From Luminiphilus sp. (GTDB lineage: Bacteria > Pseudomonadota > Gammaproteobacteria > Pseudomonadales > Halieaceae): a stretch of 49,094 nucleotides of DNA. The position numbers and the translations under genes were made by a program. A model generated the notes under the pieces. That model did no database searches and was not told where the DNA came from. It worked only from the letters and a program-made list of their open reading frames with translations. The stretch spans positions 1 to 49,094 of the forward strand of contig JAQWYY010000162.1 in assembly GCA_029253705.1 (NCBI GenBank), in the 5' to 3' direction. This document shows, in pieces, positions 9,501-16,786 of the stretch (its first letter is position 1; the number at the start of each line of letters is the position of its first letter).

Positions 9501-9656
9501 GACCAGTTCAGGCAGGCTCTAATGACCGCACAACTACTCTTAATAAAAGGAACCCTCGAATGCCGCGATGGTGTAATGCATGTAATAGCCGGTGCACTAT
9601 TTGACCATAGCGATGCCTTGACTGAACTGCAGGTTAAGTCGCGAGATTTTCGTTAA
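6564..9656 (+). CDS. dnaE2: Error-prone DNA polymerase DnaE2 (ImuC)
   Basis: This is the C-family translesion polymerase of the SOS mutasome, with 1030 residues. The N-terminal PHP domain begins [24 protein letters not shown]. The palm carries the catalytic pair in PDIDVDF (D371, D373) and the third Asp in [10 protein letters not shown] (D520). A C-terminal OB domain is present ([27 protein letters not shown]). The tau-binding tail of replicative DnaE is missing, as expected for DnaE2. The frame stays open upstream to 6351, but the extra 71 codons have no family similarity and would run through the LexA box and -10, so the start is at 6564. No Shine-Dalgarno precedes it, and the mRNA is predicted to be leaderless. 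It works with ImuA and ImuB, encoded just upstream. Confidence 0.95.
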   Translation: [1030 protein letters not shown]

Positions 9657-10001
9657 CGCCACTTTTTTAGTAAAGCCGACTAATAATCATCTGAAAATCG
9701 CTGCCTGAACCAGCGGTATGAAAATAATCCCAAAATAAAACGTCCGCGGCCTATCGACGACGGCAAAAGATGACACCCATAATCGCAAACCGCTACCACC
9801 GCTGAATGACCACAGTTCTTTTATAGTGAAAGCAGGTACTATGAGCATGATTCGAAGGGTTATATCGGGACGTTGGCTACCTGTTCTCGCTACAGAAAAA
9901 CAAAGCGGTAACCGGCTCTCGAGAACAAAAATTTATGTTTTAGGAGTTTAGCAACGTGCTAATGAATTCAGAATGTATAGCTAACGGCTTAGCTTGAGCT
10001 C
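9657..10001. other. Gene-free interval with inverted repeat and possible micro-ORF
   Basis: No firm gene is visible here. TGTTCTCG (9882-9889) and CGAGAACA (9920-9927) are perfect complements with a 30-base loop. A 36-codon frame starting ATG at 9841 (MSMIRRVISG...) and ending at 9951 has an AGCAGG-like sequence 5 bases before it, but no recognisable family. It may be a leader peptide or chance. The hairpin lies inside this frame and about 75 bases before the EAL gene. Confidence 0.35.
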
Positions 10002-11339
10002 ATGGTGCTTACAGATAATATCAACGTATTGGTAATCGCCGAATCACAGGCCCAAGGGACGCGCCTAAGCAGGATGGTGGGACGCACCCTGTCCGGCCAC
10101 TATCAACCCTGCAGCGAATCTGAATTCCATGGGTATTTGGTGGCTCAACGCTATGACATCATCATCTTAGGAAACCCCAGTAAATTAAGCAGCGACGTGC
10201 TGGAACTTATTCATAACCATCAGCCCAATACCAGCCTCGTTATGTTTGACGCTAACAGCAGCGTAAACGCACAGCTATTAGACCAGCAGGCCAGACGTCT
10301 CAACGTTAACCTAGTCTCGGTACTGCCACTACCCTGCCCGCCGGAGCGCCTCGAAGCCGTCGTAGAACGATTGACTACAGCAGCTCATGAAAACAGCATC
10401 GATAGTGCCCCCATGTCCGCCGAGGAAGTCAGTTCGGCACTTGATGCCGGAAAAATACAGGCTTGGTTTCAACCCAAAGTCCGCATTACTGACGGCGTAG
10501 TGACCGGCTTTGAGGCGTTAGCGCGATGGATTGAGCCCGATGGCTCGATGTTACCGCCGCGAGTATTCATACCCTCAGCGGAAGAATCCGAGGTCATTAT
10601 TCCGCTCACGAGAAAGCTGATCTCTGACAGTATGATTGAGTTAAGCAATTGGAAACGCAGCAATCTCAACCTTAAGGTATCGGTAAATGCTACCGTTGAG
10701 GTACTCGATTCAGACAATTTTGTATCCTGGCTACAGGGTCAGCTTGAACATCATCAGTTGGCGCCGAGTTCAATCACTATCGAAATTACCGAATCTAGAG
10801 TCGTCGGGTCGGCCAGCAAGGTAGTAGAAAATCTCACCCGCTTAAGGCAGCTAGGACTGGGCATCTCCCTTGATGACTTCGGAACAGGTTACTCGTCGCT
10901 TTTACAACTAAGCCGCATGCCCTGCACTGAGCTTAAAATTGACCGATCCTTTGTATCAGGCGCATCTGGCAAAGAGGAGACAGCCGTTTTATTGGGCAAC
11001 AGTGTACGTATTGGACGCGGACTAGGCCTAAACGTTGTTGCCGAAGGCGTGGAAACACGTGCTGACTGGGAGGCCGTAGCAAGGGCGGAAGTTGACGAGG
11101 TACAGGGCTGGTTCGTAGGCAGGGCTCAATCTGCCGATAGCGTTATTCCATGGATTGAAGACTGGAATAGCCGACAACTACTCCTGCAAACCGAACAGCC
11201 TAGGCATGACTCGCAAAAAAACCCAGTGCAAAAGTTGCTTGCACGAGACCAATGGCGCTTTCATCCACCCAACGCCTTGACACTCACATTACTGCTTATT
11301 CTTATGACGCTATCCGCTCTGCTCGCGAGAATAGTTTAA
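10002..11339 (+). CDS. EAL-domain (c-di-GMP phosphodiesterase) protein with pseudo-receiver and C-terminal membrane anchor
   Basis: This 445-residue protein has three parts. Residues about 8-125 look like a CheY-type receiver but lack the phosphoacceptor: the strand reads YDIIILGNPSK where an Asp would follow IIIL. Residues about 140-390 are an EAL phosphodiesterase domain with the signature intact: FEALARW (E171-L173), ITIEITESR, LDDFGTGYSS, LKIDRSFV, VVAEGVET and QGWFVGRA. It is therefore likely to hydrolyse cyclic di-GMP. The last 25 residues (ALTLTLLLILMTLSALLARIV) form one hydrophobic helix, a tail anchor putting the enzyme on the cytoplasmic face of the membrane. A stop (9990) just upstream limits the start to the ATG used. 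The ribosome site is weak. It stands alone as a transcription unit. Confidence 0.88.
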   Translation: MVLTDNINVLVIAESQAQGTRLSRMVGRTLSGHYQPCSESEFHGYLVAQRYDIIILGNPSKLSSDVLELIHNHQPNTSLVMFDANSSVNAQLLDQQARRLNVNLVSVLPLPCPPERLEAVVERLTTAAHENSIDSAPMSAEEVSSALDAGKIQAWFQPKVRITDGVVTGFEALARWIEPDGSMLPPRVFIPSAEESEVIIPLTRKLISDSMIELSNWKRSNLNLKVSVNATVEVLDSDNFVSWLQGQLEHHQLAPSSITIEITESRVVGSASKVVENLTRLRQLGLGISLDDFGTGYSSLLQLSRMPCTELKIDRSFVSGASGKEETAVLLGNSVRIGRGLGLNVVAEGVETRADWEAVARAEVDEVQGWFVGRAQSADSVIPWIEDWNSRQLLLQTEQPRHDSQKNPVQKLLARDQWRFHPPNALTLTLLLILMTLSALLARIV

Positions 11340-11385
11340 AAATGCGCAAACCCACGTAACGATATGTAGCACCGCAAAGTCAACA

Positions 11386-11847
11386 TCACTCGATCACCAG
11401 CTCCGTAACCGGCTGCCCTTTAATACCTGCATAAACTACCAAGATCACTGCATCTTCAGTGCCTACACTTACGCCGCCATGGGGCTGGTTTACAAGTTCT
11501 ATGACTCCATCTCCCGGGCTGACCTCCAAGGTCTCCCCTCCGGGAGTTTTCACTTTCAGGCGTCCTTGTAACAAAAAACCAGCAGTAGCAAAGGGGTGTG
11601 TATGCATAGGGAGCGCGGACCCAGAGGGTATGGTGACACGAACTACTGAAATTTCAGGCTCTCCAGAGCTGTATGAAGGAAGGGGTCGACCATTCCAAGA
11701 TGTATTGGATTTAACCAAAACTTCAGTCGTGATGGACTTCATAGCAGCCATAGTGTCATCTGCCACTACCGTCACAGTGACCAATAGCCCGCCCATAAAA
11801 AGCAAACATTGCCCAAGACCTATAAGCATTCTTTGCAATGTATTCAT
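11386..11847 (-). CDS. Exported cupin-domain protein
   Basis: This is a small single-cupin protein of 153 residues with an N-terminal signal sequence (LIGLGQCLLFMGGLLVTVTVVAD), so it probably acts in the periplasm. The metal-binding cupin motif 1 is seen in LPMHTHPFATAGFLLQGRLKV and motif 2 near PGDGVIELVNQPHGG. The start is placed at the ATG at 11845-11847, which has an excellent ribosome site (GGAGGGG, 4 bases away). The frame extends 16 codons further up, but that segment is basic and non-conserved. The enzymatic activity is unknown. It lies downstream of the CPXCG and monooxygenase genes on the same strand, with 44 bases between it and the CPXCG stop. Confidence 0.8.
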   Translation of the reverse strand: MNTLQRMLIGLGQCLLFMGGLLVTVTVVADDTMAAMKSITTEVLVKSNTSWNGRPLPSYSSGEPEISVVRVTIPSGSALPMHTHPFATAGFLLQGRLKVKTPGGETLEVSPGDGVIELVNQPHGGVSVGTEDAVILVVYAGIKGQPVTELVIE

Positions 11848-11891
11848 AGCCCCTCCCCCATGTGCCCAAGGGCTTCTGACCCTAACCGCAA

Positions 11892-12092
11892 TCAACAGTC
11901 GAGCTCAGATTGCACTCTTGCATCGAGAGCCCCATGCTCGTTTTCGCTAATCAAAAACTCTATGGGCCTGCAGCACACCTGACAGTCTTCGATGTATTCA
12001 ACTCCGACATCCTCAGGATTAAGCAAGACGGAAATGCCCTCCCCACAGTAGGGGCAAGAAACAACCTGTTCTTGCAGTGCCCAATTATTCAT
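11892..12092 (-). CDS. CPXCG motif-containing small cysteine-rich protein
   Basis: This 66-residue protein begins MNNWALQEQVVSCPYCGEGISVLL and contains a CPYC pair and a second CQVC pair (YIEDCQVCCRPIEF). It is a zinc-ribbon-like fold typical of the CPXCG family, whose function is unknown. The start at 12090-12092 lies 7 bases after the monooxygenase stop. A longer frame would overlap that gene by 59 bases, and its extra residues are not family-like. It appears translationally linked to the monooxygenase, though such genes are also found in unrelated contexts, so no functional link should be assumed. Confidence 0.82.
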   Translation of the reverse strand: MNNWALQEQVVSCPYCGEGISVLLNPEDVGVEYIEDCQVCCRPIEFLISENEHGALDARVQSELDC

Positions 12093-12099
12093 AGGGCTC

Positions 12100-13644
12100 T
12101 TAGCTAGCCTTTCGAATTTCAGCAACGCTTTCGACATCGGCGCCGGTAGCTCGTTCAAAGCTTAACGCACCATCTTCTAGCGCCTGATCGCGGAACATTT
12201 GGCGATCCTTGCGAAAATTCTGCGGGTTTACCCAGGGACTTTGATCACCTTGCTTGGGGAACAAGTGCATGACCCGCTGCATATACCCCGCGGAAAAATC
12301 ATCAATCCATAATCGCTTGGGCATAGACTGTGCCAGTGCGGCCGGAATGCGTGGCGTGAACTGGGTGTTTCCCGTTGCCTTTAGATGGTTTACGACACGA
12401 GTTGTCCAGTGGGCGATCAAATCCGCCCGCAGTGTCCATGAGGCGTTGATGTAACCGAAGGTCTGAATCATGTTCGGCACGTTGGTGCACATCATACCCT
12501 TATAAGTCCACTCATTAGAGAAATCGACAGGCTCGCCATCTACCGAGAATTCAGCACCTCCCAAGACCAGCAAGTTAAGCCCAGTGGCAGAAACGATGAC
12601 ATCGGCCTCAAGATACTGCCCTGACTTGAGCAAAATACCCGTCGCATCAATCTGGGCTATGTGGTCGGTGACAACATCAGCTTTTCGCGCTTTCAGCGCC
12701 TCGAACAAATCGTCGTCTGGGACCAAACAAAGTCGCTGGTCCCAAGGGTTGTAGTCGGGTGTAAAGTGCTTGTCGACATCCAGAATATCTCCTACCTCAG
12801 ATTTCACCTTTTTAAGTAAGCTCCGTCGTAAAACACTGGGAGCCACCCGAGATAGACCATAGAAAAACTGCTGCCATACCGTGTTACGCCACCGAGTTAA
12901 GGCGTAAGCCATTTTTTCCGGTAGGTGCCGGCGCAACCAGTTTGCCCCTGCATCGATAGAGGGGCGTGAAATGACGTAGGTGGGCGAGCGCTGCAGCATG
13001 GTGACGTGCTTGGCGGTTGACGCCATGTTGGGCACCAGCGTCATAGCCGTCGCCCCCGAACCAATCACCACCACATTTTTATTGCTGTAGTCGAGATCTT
13101 GGGGCCAAAACTGGGGGTGAACCCAAGTGCCCTCGAAGGCATCTTTACCGACAAAATCTGGCTGATAACCCGCATCGTAGCTGTAGTATCCAGCACACAT
13201 CAGCAAAACATTACAACGGTACTCCACCATGCCACTTGCTAACTCGACCGATAAAATCCACTGGCCAAGCTCGCTCTGCCAATTCGCAGACTTTAGCTGA
13301 TGCTGAAACCGAATATGCTCTCGAACACCGTATTCATCCGCAGTGGCATTCACGTATTCGCGAATAGCGGTGCCATCGGCAATCGCTTTTTCAGCCGACC
13401 AAGGCTTAAAGTCGTAACCCAACGTGTGCATATCGCTGTCAGAACGAATTCCCGGATACCGAAAGATATCCCACGTGCCGCCAATAGCCTCCCGGCGCTC
13501 GAGAATAGCAAAAGATGAGTCTGGGCAGTCACGCTGCAAACGCACCCCAGCACCAACACCTGACAACCCGGCACCTATGACGATAACGTCGAAATACGAG
13601 GACTCTTCAGAAAATGATCTGCTTGTGCCACCGATGCTTTCCAT
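12100..13644 (-). CDS. FAD-dependent Baeyer-Villiger-type monooxygenase, EthA-like
   Basis: This 514-residue flavoprotein monooxygenase has an FAD-binding GxGxxG (VIVIGAGLSGVGAG, about residues 20-33) and an NADPH-binding GxGxxA (VVVIGSGATAMT). Between them lies an exact match to the Baeyer-Villiger fingerprint FxGxxxHxxxWP (FEGTWVHPQFWP). The N-terminal half, for example LERREAIGGTWDIFRYPGIRSDSDM, closely follows mycobacterial EthA and related ketone or thioether monooxygenases. The likely reaction is NADPH/O2-dependent oxidation of a ketone or sulfur compound to an ester or S-oxide. The natural substrate is unknown. It is followed by the CPXCG gene. The ATG at 13642-13644 precedes a poorly conserved Ser-rich lead, so a later start is possible. 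Confidence 0.9.
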   Translation of the reverse strand: MESIGGTSRSFSEESSYFDVIVIGAGLSGVGAGVRLQRDCPDSSFAILERREAIGGTWDIFRYPGIRSDSDMHTLGYDFKPWSAEKAIADGTAIREYVNATADEYGVREHIRFQHQLKSANWQSELGQWILSVELASGMVEYRCNVLLMCAGYYSYDAGYQPDFVGKDAFEGTWVHPQFWPQDLDYSNKNVVVIGSGATAMTLVPNMASTAKHVTMLQRSPTYVISRPSIDAGANWLRRHLPEKMAYALTRWRNTVWQQFFYGLSRVAPSVLRRSLLKKVKSEVGDILDVDKHFTPDYNPWDQRLCLVPDDDLFEALKARKADVVTDHIAQIDATGILLKSGQYLEADVIVSATGLNLLVLGGAEFSVDGEPVDFSNEWTYKGMMCTNVPNMIQTFGYINASWTLRADLIAHWTTRVVNHLKATGNTQFTPRIPAALAQSMPKRLWIDDFSAGYMQRVMHLFPKQGDQSPWVNPQNFRKDRQMFRDQALEDGALSFERATGADVESVAEIRKAS

Positions 13645-13768
13645 ACCTTTACCTCACCATCCTAAATTCGAGTTCGCTCACACTGAGATTAGAACACAGT
13701 GGAGCGCCTCTACGAGATTACCCACGGATAGGAGCGGGGGGCTTTTCAAACACCTACCTACCCAGACA

Positions 13769-14986
13769 CTAGCGCTGTGAACGACCTCTTTGCGCCGCGA
13801 TACGCATCCGCAGTGCATTAAGCTTAATAAATCCCTCAGCGTCCTGTTGATTGTACGCCCCTGCATCGTCTTCGAAGGTCGCAATACTCTCATCAAATAA
13901 CGAGTCATCGGAGCGCCGACCTAAAACCGTCACGTTACCTTTGTACAACCGCAGTCGAACGTCTCCATTCACCCAGCGCTGGCTGTCATCGATCGCCGAC
14001 TGCAACATAAGCCGTTCTGGAGACCACCAGTAGCCGTTGTAGATAAGTTTAGCGTACCGAGGCATGAGTTCGTCTTTCAAATGCATCGCCTCACGATCGA
14101 GCGTAATCGACTCCATCGCCCGGTGAGCGCGCAGCATAATAGTCCCGCCCGGGGTCTCGTAGCAGCCCCTAGACTTCATCCCAACGTATCGGTTCTCGAC
14201 AATATCTGCACGTCCAATGCCATGTGCACCGCCGCGTTGATTTAATATTGCAAGCACCTCAGCGGGGGTGTGGGCAACTCCATCAATGGCTGTAATATCA
14301 CCGCAGCTAAAACTGAGAACTATTTCTTCGCCTTGATCAGGTGCTGTTTCTGGACTAACCGTCCAGCGCCACATTGACTCTTCGGCATCAGCCCATGGGT
14401 CCTCAAGTACACCACCCTCATAGGAAATATGCAGGAGATTGGCATCCATAGAATAGGGCGATTTTTTTGAGGCTCCTGAAAAATCGACCGGTATCGCCCG
14501 TTGCTCACAGTAGGCCATTAGTGACTCTCGCGATCCTAAATCCCACTCCCGCCAAGGAGCGATAATCTGAATACCGGGCTTTAAAGCGTAAGCGCCTAAT
14601 TCGAACCGAATTTGGTCGTTACCTTTTCCTGTAGCACCGTGGGAAATAGCATCTGCACCGGTCTCATTGGCAATCTCAACCAAGCGCTTGGCGATTAGCG
14701 GGCGAGCGATAGACGTTCCAAGCAAGTATTCCCCTTCGTATACGGTGTTGGCACGAAACATGGGATAAACAAAGTCACGGACAAACTCTTCTCGCAGATC
14801 GTCAATAAAAATCTCTTTGATACCCAGTGCCTGCGCTTTTGCTCTGGCGGGTTCAACCTCTTCGCCTTGACCAATATCGGCAGTAAACGTAACGACCTCG
14901 CAGTCGTAGGTCTCCTGTAACCAACGGACAATAACCGATGTATCGAGACCGCCAGAATAGGCTAGTACGACTTTATTGACTGACAT
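13769..14986 (-). CDS. argG: Argininosuccinate synthase
   Basis: ArgG joins citrulline and aspartate in an ATP-dependent step to form argininosuccinate, the penultimate step of arginine synthesis. The 405-residue protein has the N-type ATP pyrophosphatase P-loop in [18 protein letters not shown] at the N-terminus. Further family blocks are [24 protein letters not shown] and [17 protein letters not shown]. The ATG at 14984-14986 (MSVNKVV) is preferred to a GTG two codons earlier; AAAGG lies about 10 bases before the ATG. It is divergent from pyrC, with about 110 bases between the starts. argG near pyrC-rnt is also seen in Pseudomonas. Confidence 0.97.
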   Translation of the reverse strand: MSVNKVVLAYSGGLDTSVIVRWLQETYDCEVVTFTADIGQGEEVEPARAKAQALGIKEIFIDDLREEFVRDFVYPMFRANTVYEGEYLLGTSIARPLIAKRLVEIANETGADAISHGATGKGNDQIRFELGAYALKPGIQIIAPWREWDLGSRESLMAYCEQRAIPVDFSGASKKSPYSMDANLLHISYEGGVLEDPWADAEESMWRWTVSPETAPDQGEEIVLSFSCGDITAIDGVAHTPAEVLAILNQRGGAHGIGRADIVENRYVGMKSRGCYETPGGTIMLRAHRAMESITLDREAMHLKDELMPRYAKLIYNGYWWSPERLMLQSAIDDSQRWVNGDVRLRLYKGNVTVLGRRSDDSLFDESIATFEDDAGAYNQQDAEGFIKLNALRMRIAAQRGRSQR

Positions 14987-15098
14987 GAACACACAACCTT
15001 TAAAACAGTGAAGGAATAAGAGGCGCCAAGTTTACGCCTAGAGTGTGGGCTTGCCCAGCGCACCCCTGATAGACTTACAACATAGTATGGAGTTCGCT

Positions 15099-16139
15099 AT
15101 GAAAACACTTACCATTACCCAACCCGACGATTGGCACGTTCACCTGCGGGACGGATCCGCTCTGGAGAGGACTGCCAATGATATTGCCCGTTGGGCGCAT
15201 CGCGCGATAGTTATGCCTAATCTTGCTCCTCCGGTGGTAGATGTTGCCGCCGCAGAAGCCTATCGTGACCGGATTATTGGCGCATTAACGCCTGAAAATC
15301 GTCACTTTGACCCCCTAATGACCCTCTACCTCACGGATAACACCTCGGCTGCCGAGGTGGCTCGAATCGCTGAATCCTCGGTAGTTCACGCCATTAAACT
15401 CTATCCCGCTGGCGCTACAACCAATTCCGCCGCCGGAGTTAACGACCTCTCCAACCTTTTTCCCGTCTTTGAGGCAATGGAAAAGCATGATGTGCCCCTG
15501 CTTATACACGGCGAAGTCACTGATTCAGAGGTCGATATTTTTGATCGTGAGAAAGCGTTTATTGACCAGCACCTAGGGCCCCTTGTCGATCGCTTTCAAG
15601 GTTTGCGAGTGATCTTCGAGCACATTACCACCGAGGACGCGGTGGCTTTCGTCGTAGCGGCAAGGGAAGGTGTTGCAGCAACCATCACCGCTCATCACCT
15701 GCTTTACAATCGCAATGACATGCTGGCGGGAGGAATTCGGCCTCATTTTTTCTGCTTACCGATACTTAAGCGCGATCAACACAGAATGGCACTTTGCCGG
15801 GCAGCAACCTCGGGTAATCCTCGCTTTTTCCTCGGCACAGACTCAGCACCCCATGTTCGCGCTGACAAAGAGTCTAGCTGCGGCTGTGCCGGCTGCTATA
15901 CGGGCCATGCGGCCATGGAGCTTTATGCCGAGGTCTTTGAAGCTGAAGGCGCTCTAGGACAGCTGGAAGGCTTTGCAAGTCATTTTGGTGCAGATTTTTA
16001 TCGGCTACCGCGCAACGAAACGACCATAACTTTGATACAGAATGCAAACCCGGTGGCAGCCCAGCTGTCTTTAGGCGATGCAGACACTGTCATTCCCATT
16101 CGTGCGGGTGAGATGTTGCGCTGGGAGTTGGTAACGTGA
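15099..16139 (+). CDS. pyrC: Dihydroorotase (class II)
   Basis: PyrC interconverts N-carbamoyl-aspartate and dihydroorotate in pyrimidine synthesis. The 346-residue protein starts MKTLTITQPDDWHVHLRDG. The HxH zinc ligands are in HVHLRDG. The carbamylated Lys is in HAIKLYPAGATTNS, and further metal-site residues are in IHGE, FEHITT and LGTDSAPH. GCAGCYTG near the C-terminus is typical of the short homodimeric type. The start is fixed by GGAG with a 6-base spacer. An upstream extension of 18 codons is rejected. The stop overlaps the rnt start by 4 bases (GTGA), so the two are translationally coupled. Confidence 0.97.
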   Translation: MKTLTITQPDDWHVHLRDGSALERTANDIARWAHRAIVMPNLAPPVVDVAAAEAYRDRIIGALTPENRHFDPLMTLYLTDNTSAAEVARIAESSVVHAIKLYPAGATTNSAAGVNDLSNLFPVFEAMEKHDVPLLIHGEVTDSEVDIFDREKAFIDQHLGPLVDRFQGLRVIFEHITTEDAVAFVVAAREGVAATITAHHLLYNRNDMLAGGIRPHFFCLPILKRDQHRMALCRAATSGNPRFFLGTDSAPHVRADKESSCGCAGCYTGHAAMELYAEVFEAEGALGQLEGFASHFGADFYRLPRNETTITLIQNANPVAAQLSLGDADTVIPIRAGEMLRWELVT

Positions 16140-16786
16140 CCACGATGCCTGACTATTTTATGCGAGATCGCTTTAGAGGCTTCCTACCGGTGATCGTCGA
16201 TGTGGAGACAGGCGGGTTTAATGCCGCAACCGACGCGCTGCTGGAAGTAGCCGCCACGCTGGTCCACGTGGATGACCGAGGCGAAGTGGTTTTGGGTGAC
16301 ACTCTCAGTTTTAACGTTGAACCTTTTGAGGGCGCCAACATTGAGCAATCAGCTCTCGAATTTACGGGTATAGACCCTGAGAACCCTCTTCGCGCTGCGC
16401 TGCCCGAAGCAATCGCACTGGGTGAGCTGTTCACCCGGATTCGCAAGGAGGTTAGAGATACCGGCTGCAACAGGGCCATATTGGTAGGACACAATGCGCA
16501 CTTTGATGCCGGCTTTATTAACAGTGCCAGCCTTAGATGCGACATTAAGCGCAACCCCTTTCACCCCTTCTCGCATTTCGACACTGCCACATTAGCCGGG
16601 CTTGCATTTGGGCACACGGTGCTTGCTCAAGCATGCCGACGGGCCGGCATCGAATTTAACAATAGCGAGGCACACTCGGCAGCCTATGATGCGACTAAAA
16701 CCGCCGAGTTATTTTGCTGTATTGTTAATCAGTGGCAGCGACTCGGAGGCTGGCAGTGGCCGGCAATTCCTGAGGGCCACGAATAA
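16136..16786 (+). CDS. rnt: Ribonuclease T
   Basis: RNase T trims 3' ends of tRNA and other stable RNAs and drives tRNA end-turnover. The 216-residue protein shows the DEDDh exonuclease motifs: VDVETGG (Exo I), HNAHFDAGF (Exo II) and AHSAAYDATKTAEL (Exo III, with the catalytic His). The start is a GTG overlapping the pyrC stop. An ATG three codons later is an equally possible start. The 3' end overlaps the convergent deacylase gene by 62 bases, so both C-termini share DNA. Confidence 0.95.
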   Translation: MTTMPDYFMRDRFRGFLPVIVDVETGGFNAATDALLEVAATLVHVDDRGEVVLGDTLSFNVEPFEGANIEQSALEFTGIDPENPLRAALPEAIALGELFTRIRKEVRDTGCNRAILVGHNAHFDAGFINSASLRCDIKRNPFHPFSHFDTATLAGLAFGHTVLAQACRRAGIEFNNSEAHSAAYDATKTAELFCCIVNQWQRLGGWQWPAIPEGHE

